A model generated the notes under the pieces. That model was not told the origin of the DNA. It worked only from the letters and a program-made list of their open reading frames with translations, and did no database searches. This document shows, one piece after another, positions 59,277 through 64,000 of a stretch of DNA of 64,000 nucleotides. The DNA is taken from contig JAXMKZ010000004.1 of assembly GCA_034370385.1 (NCBI GenBank), positions 114,174 to 178,173 on the forward strand. Direction: 5' to 3'. The position numbers and the translations under genes are program-made. Position 1 is the first letter of the stretch; each line of letters starts with the position of its first letter. Source of the DNA: Coriobacteriia bacterium. GTDB taxonomy: Bacteria; Actinomycetota; Coriobacteriia; Anaerosomatales; PHET01.

Positions 59277-61596
59277 CTTTTCATTCGTGCCGCACCCACG
59301 GGTCTTGCGAATGCTGGGCGAGATCAACCTCGATCAGTGGCGATGTGTGGCCGAACTCATAGATAACTCCGTTGATGCGTTCATCCACGCGATCCGGGAG
59401 GGCGCACCGACGGACCAGCCACAAGTGGTGGTCAATCTGCCAACATCCGAAAACCCATTGTCGGTTGTCACGGTGAGAGACAACGGACCAGGCATGAGCG
59501 CCGAGACCCTGCAGTCGGCCGTCAGCGCCGGTTGGTCGAGCAACGACCCGCTCGACAATCTGGGCCTTTTTGGAATGGGATTCAACATCGCGACCGCAAG
59601 GCTCGGCACAGTCACCCAGGTATGGACCACCCAGGCGGGTCAGTCCGACTGGCTCGGCCTCGAAATCGACCTGGACAAGCTTGTTCAGCAGGGCACATAC
59701 ACGACGCCGCCCCTCAGCCGCCCGAAGAACGACCCTGTAGAAACCGGCACCGAGATTCGCATCGCGCGGCTGAAGTCCGATCAGCTGGCATGGTTTGCCA
59801 AGCAAGCGAATCGATCCAAGGTCTCCAAGGAGTTGGCGAGGGTCTACTCGGCGATGCTCCGCGATGACGGCGACCCAGTCAGCTTCACACTTCAGGTGAA
59901 TAACCCACGGCTCCGCCCACGTATCCACTGCGTATGGGGCGATCCGAGAAACAGCGACCCGCGGGTGGTTAGTTTTCCGAGCGGGCGGGAGCTTGAGGCT
60001 TTCCAGATGGTCGAAAGGGACCTCGGCGAGCGACCCTACTGCATCAACTGCTGGAAGTGGCTGCCCGCTCCGGACGCGCCCTGCCCTGACTGCGGCCTGT
60101 CCGACAATGTCGTCATGCGGCGACGCCAGATTCGCGGCTGGCTCGGAGTTCAACGCTACCTCCATACGAGCGACTTCGGAATCGACTTCATAAGGAACGG
60201 TCGCAAGATTGAGATAGCGAATAAAGACCTGTTCTACTGGGAGAACGAAGACGGCGTTCCAGAGAACGAGTACACGGACGACCCACGGCGCCGCGGTCGC
60301 CTGGTCGGCGAGATTCACATTGATCACGCCCGGGTGAGCTATTCGAAAGACCGATTCGACAGAAATGATCCCGCTTGGGACGAGATGATTCTTGCAGTTC
60401 GTGGCCTTGGGCCGCTCCGCCCGAAACTCGCCCAAGAGCTGGGGTTTGGAGAGAACACCTCACCCCTATTTCGGCTGTTTCAGGCGTTTCGCCGATCCAC
60501 CCCAAAACCGAAAGTCGCGCTCGCATGGAAGCGCCTGCTCGCGGTTGAGGACAACGACAAGGCTGAGGAATACGCAAAACGCTTCTACGACGGTGACGCG
60601 GATTTCCAGTCCGACCAGAAGTGGTGGGACTTGGTCGAAGAACAAGACCTCGCTTTGCTCGAGGGAGATCACACCGAAGCCGGGATTGAGCAAGTGAGCG
60701 CCCTGGTCGACGAAATCGCCGGCGGCTCGGTCGATTTCGTCGCCGAAGACGGACCGTCACTCGATCCGACTGAGGCCGCACCCCAACGCATCGCGGTTCC
60801 CTCGCTCTCGCAGGAGTACGCAGACGAGATCAGCCAGCAGCGCTGGCGAGTGTCGGCATTCGAGGTGAGCCCAAGGGACGCCGACTTGCCCGCGCCGGCG
60901 CCCTGGACGCTCCGTCGTGACAGCGCGGCCGACTACACCTTCCTGTTTGACCCCCGCGCGACCGTCTTTCGCTCGGCCACTCTCACTCCGCTTGACGCCC
61001 TCCTGGCCCAGCTCGCCTGGTCTGCCGCCGACTTCGATCGCTCGGGAGATGCCGGCTTCGCGGCTGGACTCGCTTCACTTCGATCTCGCTACGCTACGCG
61101 CACACTGCTTGATCCGATCTCGTTGTCCGGTGAAGCGAGCAACCTACTCACATCGGTGGCTCGTTGTGTGGTCTCGGACGACGAGACCGTTGGTGTGACA
61201 CTGTTCGAGGAGCTGAGCGCTTCAGAAAAGGAGCAGGTTCAGGCGGCAATGGCGGTGCGCGCCGCGCCTAACCCGCAAGCCGCGATCGGCAGTGGCCGGT
61301 TCCTGGAGTACTCTCCGCGAGACGTCCTCATTCGGACGGTGAGCAACCACCCCGACCTATTCTTCGATGGGAAGTGCTGGGATCTGCCGTACGAGACACT
61401 CGACTACGGCTCGGCGGCCGCCACGGATCACGCGAGGCGACGAGTCCTTGTCCACTTTCGCAGCCTGCTCGAGGACGCGGCTTGGCTCGTCGAACGTGAT
61501 CCTGCAGACCTCGCTTTGGAGCCTCGAAGTCGCCTCTTGAGGGCGGCCCTGGCGCTCGAACTGCTCTCGGCGTCCGCAGTTGAGGGACAATCGTGA
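59266..61596 (+). CDS. GHKL ATPase, MORC/MutL-like restriction subunit
   Basis: TTG 59266 has AGGAGG 6 nt upstream (an upstream TTG at 59239 is less likely), 776 aa; it overlaps the methylase by 11 nt. The GHKL ATPase domain shows CVAELIDNSVDAF (N box, about 26), VRDNGPGMSAETLQSAVSAG (G1 box, about 70) and NLGLFGMGFNIATA (G2 box, about 100). An S5-like second domain follows (DFIRNGRKIEI), with a zinc-ribbon insertion (CINCWKW ... CPDCG). The C-terminal half is a family-specific helical part. MORC-type ATPases clamp DNA and coordinate restriction with the helicase and nuclease. Confidence 0.85.
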   Translation: MSADFSFVPHPRVLRMLGEINLDQWRCVAELIDNSVDAFIHAIREGAPTDQPQVVVNLPTSENPLSVVTVRDNGPGMSAETLQSAVSAGWSSNDPLDNLGLFGMGFNIATARLGTVTQVWTTQAGQSDWLGLEIDLDKLVQQGTYTTPPLSRPKNDPVETGTEIRIARLKSDQLAWFAKQANRSKVSKELARVYSAMLRDDGDPVSFTLQVNNPRLRPRIHCVWGDPRNSDPRVVSFPSGRELEAFQMVERDLGERPYCINCWKWLPAPDAPCPDCGLSDNVVMRRRQIRGWLGVQRYLHTSDFGIDFIRNGRKIEIANKDLFYWENEDGVPENEYTDDPRRRGRLVGEIHIDHARVSYSKDRFDRNDPAWDEMILAVRGLGPLRPKLAQELGFGENTSPLFRLFQAFRRSTPKPKVALAWKRLLAVEDNDKAEEYAKRFYDGDADFQSDQKWWDLVEEQDLALLEGDHTEAGIEQVSALVDEIAGGSVDFVAEDGPSLDPTEAAPQRIAVPSLSQEYADEISQQRWRVSAFEVSPRDADLPAPAPWTLRRDSAADYTFLFDPRATVFRSATLTPLDALLAQLAWSAADFDRSGDAGFAAGLASLRSRYATRTLLDPISLSGEASNLLTSVARCVVSDDETVGVTLFEELSASEKEQVQAAMAVRAAPNPQAAIGSGRFLEYSPRDVLIRTVSNHPDLFFDGKCWDLPYETLDYGSAAATDHARRRVLVHFRSLLEDAAWLVERDPADLALEPRSRLLRAALALELLSASAVEGQS

Positions 61597-63275
61597 CGGA
61601 CACGCCATTTCTGGACGAGCGGCGACTACTTTACGGACCCTGGCAGGCGTTCGAGCGCGACGTCGCACGGGTCCTGCTCGCGAGCGGGTTTGAGGACGTG
61701 CGGGTTGTCGGGGGAAGCGGCGACCATGGGGCAGACGTGCTCGCCGTCCGTAACGGTCAGCTCTGGATTGTCCAGTGCAAGTACACGAGTGGATCAAGCC
61801 CGCCAAGCTCGGCGGTCACTGAGATTGTTGAGGCGGGCCGGTTCTACGGCGCCGACCGGCTTGCCGTCGCCGTTTCTCGTCCCCCCTCGGATGCAATGCG
61901 CGACGAAGTGGAGCGCTACAGACGTGCGGGCCTCAAGGTTGAGGTGCTCGAGCCAACGACCCTTCTGGAACTGGCCAGGCGAGCGCAGCAGTACGCCCCT
62001 GCGCGCAGAGAACTCCGCACGTACCAGACCGAAGCGTGCTCGCAGGCCTATGAATCGCTCGTCGACACGGGGCGGGCCCTAGCCGTGCTCGCGACCGGCC
62101 TGGGCAAGACCGTGGTCATGGCCGCCCTTGTCGCCGAACTCACTGCAGAAGGGCGCCTACCGCATGGCCGGGTCTTGGTTCTGGCTCATACCCGGCCACT
62201 CGTTGATCAACTGCACCGGAGCTTCTGGTACCAGCTTCCAAAGACGGTTCCAACACACCAGCTGTGTGACGGTGAGGAGCCCGCCCACTGGAACGGTGTG
62301 ATCTTCGCAACCTGGCAGAGCCTGATTCGGCGCATAGCCAGAATCCCGGACATCGACATGGTACTCGTGGATGAGGCTCACCACGTCGGCGAGAACGAGT
62401 ACCGAGATCTCATCGCCGCTCTGGACCCGCCCCTGCTCGTCGGGGTGACGGCGACGCCATGGAGAGGGGACGGCTTCGAAATCGAGCGGGTCTTCGGCGC
62501 CCCGGTTGTCCGCATTGACATTGCTGAGGGCCTGAGCAGGGGATTCCTTTGCGAGGTTGACTATCGGCTGTTGGCGGACGACATCGACTGGGAGTTCGTG
62601 CAACAGGCGTCGGCGCATCACTACTCCGTGAAGCAGCTGAATTCGAAACTCCTGATACCAACTCGCGATGAACAGGCTGCCCAGGCGATCGTCAACTGCT
62701 TCAGAAACGAGGCGCGACGATCTGGGCTGGTGTTCAGCAAGTCGATCGAGCACGCGGAGTACTTCGCTGGCGTCCTGCGCACCTACGGTCTACGGGCTGA
62801 GTCCCTGTCCGCTGCGACTCTGCCACGAGAGCGTGAAGTAGTTCTCGCTCGTTTCCGGGCGGGCCACACGGACATCCTCGCCACAGTCGACCTGTTCAAC
62901 GAGGGGATGGACGTGCCGGATGTTGACCTGGTTGCATTCATGCGCGTGACGCACAGTCGGCGCATCTTCGTTCAACAGATCGGCCGCGGCCTACGAGTCA
63001 GCGCTGATAAGGACAAGGTCATCGTCCTGGACTTCGTGTCCGATCTGCGTCGAGTGGCAGCCGTCGTCGATCTCGATTCGTCGACGCGATCCGGCCAAGT
63101 GGAGAAACTCGGGCTGGGCCCCCGGCTCGTCTCATTCGCGGATCAGAGTGCGGGGGCATTCATGCGAGAGTGGATGTTGGACCAAGCATCGCTCTTTGCT
63201 CGCGAGGGCGACCCCGATCTGATCATGCCGGACCTGGAATTCCCGAGTATCCCTGCGGGAGGTGCAATCCAATAG
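61593..63275 (+). CDS. SF2 helicase fused to Mrr-like nuclease
   Basis: GTG 61593 overlaps the upstream stop (GTGA), 560 aa. Residues 15-130 are an Mrr-type PDDEXK nuclease: FERDVARVLLASGFEDVRVV, GDHGADVLAV and LWIVQCKYTSG (Asp ... Q-x-K). The helicase core follows: LATGLGKTVVMAALVAEL (motif I, about 168), VLVDEAHHVG (II, about 252), VGVTATPWRGDG (III, about 286) and FVQQIGRGLRVS (VI, about 462). It should translocate and cut DNA as the effector of the restriction system. Confidence 0.9.
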   Translation: MTDTPFLDERRLLYGPWQAFERDVARVLLASGFEDVRVVGGSGDHGADVLAVRNGQLWIVQCKYTSGSSPPSSAVTEIVEAGRFYGADRLAVAVSRPPSDAMRDEVERYRRAGLKVEVLEPTTLLELARRAQQYAPARRELRTYQTEACSQAYESLVDTGRALAVLATGLGKTVVMAALVAELTAEGRLPHGRVLVLAHTRPLVDQLHRSFWYQLPKTVPTHQLCDGEEPAHWNGVIFATWQSLIRRIARIPDIDMVLVDEAHHVGENEYRDLIAALDPPLLVGVTATPWRGDGFEIERVFGAPVVRIDIAEGLSRGFLCEVDYRLLADDIDWEFVQQASAHHYSVKQLNSKLLIPTRDEQAAQAIVNCFRNEARRSGLVFSKSIEHAEYFAGVLRTYGLRAESLSAATLPREREVVLARFRAGHTDILATVDLFNEGMDVPDVDLVAFMRVTHSRRIFVQQIGRGLRVSADKDKVIVLDFVSDLRRVAAVVDLDSSTRSGQVEKLGLGPRLVSFADQSAGAFMREWMLDQASLFAREGDPDLIMPDLEFPSIPAGGAIQ

Positions 63276-63799
63276 TGGTGCCAGCAGCTATTCGCCAGCG
63301 TATTCGCGAGGTCGTCTGGAGCCGAGCAGACGCCGTGGGCTGGATCGATCTACCTGCGGCCGACAAGACTCGCGTATACGGCGACTGGGTGCGCGACAAC
63401 GACATCGGCCAGGTCCTCGTGCGCTACATGGACGAGAACAGGGTTCGCGTCTACCTGAAGGACACAGTTCTCAAGGGGTACACGCGAAACAGAACCTGCG
63501 ACGCCACAAGACCTCTTCGGATAGCTTTTGGCGATGATGCGGTCTCACTGGCCTCCCGGTTCGAGAAACCCCACGGAGCACTGACTACCGATGGTCGACA
63601 GGTGGCGTGGGGACCTGCGGCCGAATGGAAGACGATACTAGTGACGGTGTTCGAGCGAGCGAGAGAAGTGGGCGCCGACCAATCGGTCGCGGTACTTCTG
63701 AAGGCGGGCGGGCCCTACCGTGACCCAGAGGTTCGGGGGACCGTAGAGGCGGCGGCGGCGTGTCTCGACATTAAGGCCGTGCATTGGATTGAGCTCTAG
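63275..63799 (+). CDS. Unknown protein of the restriction operon
   Basis: GTG 63275 overlaps the upstream stop (TAGTG); a second GTG is 63278. The protein is 174 aa. It starts with a helix (AIRQRIREVVWSRADAVGW), then a beta-rich part (IGQVLVRYMDENRVRVYLKDTVLKGYTR) and an alternating C-terminal half (SVAVLLKAGGPYRDPEVRGTVEAAAACLDIKAVHWIEL). No family or active-site motif was recognised. Its place as last gene of the operon suggests a role in the system, possibly a specificity or inhibitory factor. Confidence 0.65.
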   Translation: MVPAAIRQRIREVVWSRADAVGWIDLPAADKTRVYGDWVRDNDIGQVLVRYMDENRVRVYLKDTVLKGYTRNRTCDATRPLRIAFGDDAVSLASRFEKPHGALTTDGRQVAWGPAAEWKTILVTVFERAREVGADQSVAVLLKAGGPYRDPEVRGTVEAAAACLDIKAVHWIEL

Positions 63800-63805
63800 A
63801 CTGTG

Positions 63806-63820
63806 GGCTGAGAGCGCCTA
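63806..63820 (+). repeat. Possible degenerate island motif after the restriction operon
   Basis: GGGCTGAGAGCGCC shares its first nine bases with the island motif consensus and lies just after the operon. It lacks the CCCGAAGGG part, so the relationship is uncertain. Confidence 0.3.
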
Positions 63821-63935
63821 CGCACGGTCATGGCGTTGCGAGCACCGCCCGCCCAGACTAGGCCTTGGTCTTGAGCGTCGAGGTTGACTCCACACACGAA
63901 CGGCCGACAGTCTGTCCTGCCAGTAGGGTGTTCGG

Positions 63936-64000
63936 CTAGAACAGCCGGTAATGGCCCGTGATTGGAAACAGGAACAGCGCGTCTTCCACCCTCACACCGG
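63936..64000 (-). CDS. Possible 3' end of a gene leaving the window
   Basis: On the minus strand the frame from the window edge encodes GVRVEDALFLFPITGHYRLF then TAG. The G-V-R-V-E-D pattern resembles the end of M24 metallopeptidases (aminopeptidase P/prolidase type). Only 20 residues are available, so this is weak. Confidence 0.3.
   Translation of the reverse strand, partial: GVRVEDALFLFPITGHYRLF

Noticed and set aside
63936..64000. Confident assignment of an M24 peptidase at the right edge
   Set aside because: Only about 20 codons are in the window, so it is listed only as a possible partial gene.

Overview
The window is 64 kb of GC-rich bacterial DNA with frequent GTG and TTG starts, tightly overlapping operons (ATGA, GTGA, TAATG junctions) and strong Shine-Dalgarno sites. 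The gene content suggests an anaerobic or microaerobic actinobacterium: a group 3b NiFe hydrogenase, a hydrogenase-type Mrp antiporter cluster, cell-wall-binding repeat 2 modules, Old Yellow Enzyme, ACR3 arsenite efflux and apparent selenocysteine use. A Coriobacteriia-like (OPB41/Anaerosomatales-type) host fits best, but no rRNA or other decisive marker is present, so this is inference.

Positions 1-43.5 kb look like ordinary chromosome. They hold an ACT protein, a His-rich PadR regulator, a UbiB-like kinase, RecQ, a secreted barrel protein, an Old Yellow Enzyme divergent from a Fic protein across an 11-bp palindrome, and a degenerate M48-like protein. The hydB-hydG-hydD-hydA-protease operon follows (14.3 to 9.9 kb, minus strand). 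Next come a lipoprotein MsrA, a VapBC pair with a triple operator, and a ten-gene antiporter operon (28.2 to 17.8 kb, minus strand) with a degenerate GGDEF gene at its head, mrpEFG, an MbhD-like protein, mrpBCD, two more MrpD-like subunits and a NuoL-like subunit with a long extra C-terminal region. After it lie an N-formylglutamate-amidohydrolase/ATP-grasp pair, a UGA-containing peroxiredoxin that I read as a selenoprotein, an arsR-acr3-phosphoesterase operon, an ABC-2 exporter, an Fe-S aldo/keto reductase, and a MacAB-like exporter with an orphan response regulator.

Positions 43.5-63.8 kb are a defence and toxin-antitoxin island built of small modules: two full DUF1016 nucleases and a third remnant, a NERD protein, a cell-wall-binding repeat protein, an ORF6N protein, an XRE-ImmA/MazF pair, two nucleotidyltransferase pairs (one toxin broken), and a six-gene MORC/GHKL-type restriction operon (McrB-N-like HNH, Vsr, cytosine methylase, GHKL ATPase, Mrr-helicase, unknown). 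A short motif close to GGGCTGAGAACCCGAAGGG recurs at least seven times at the module junctions, always in the same orientation and not seen by me elsewhere in the window. No integrase, transposase, tRNA, rRNA or CRISPR array was found.

The observations most worth testing are the motif-punctuated array, the hidden selenoprotein with its bSECIS-like hairpin, and the DUF1016 intragenic hairpin whose sequence differs in each copy while pairing is kept.
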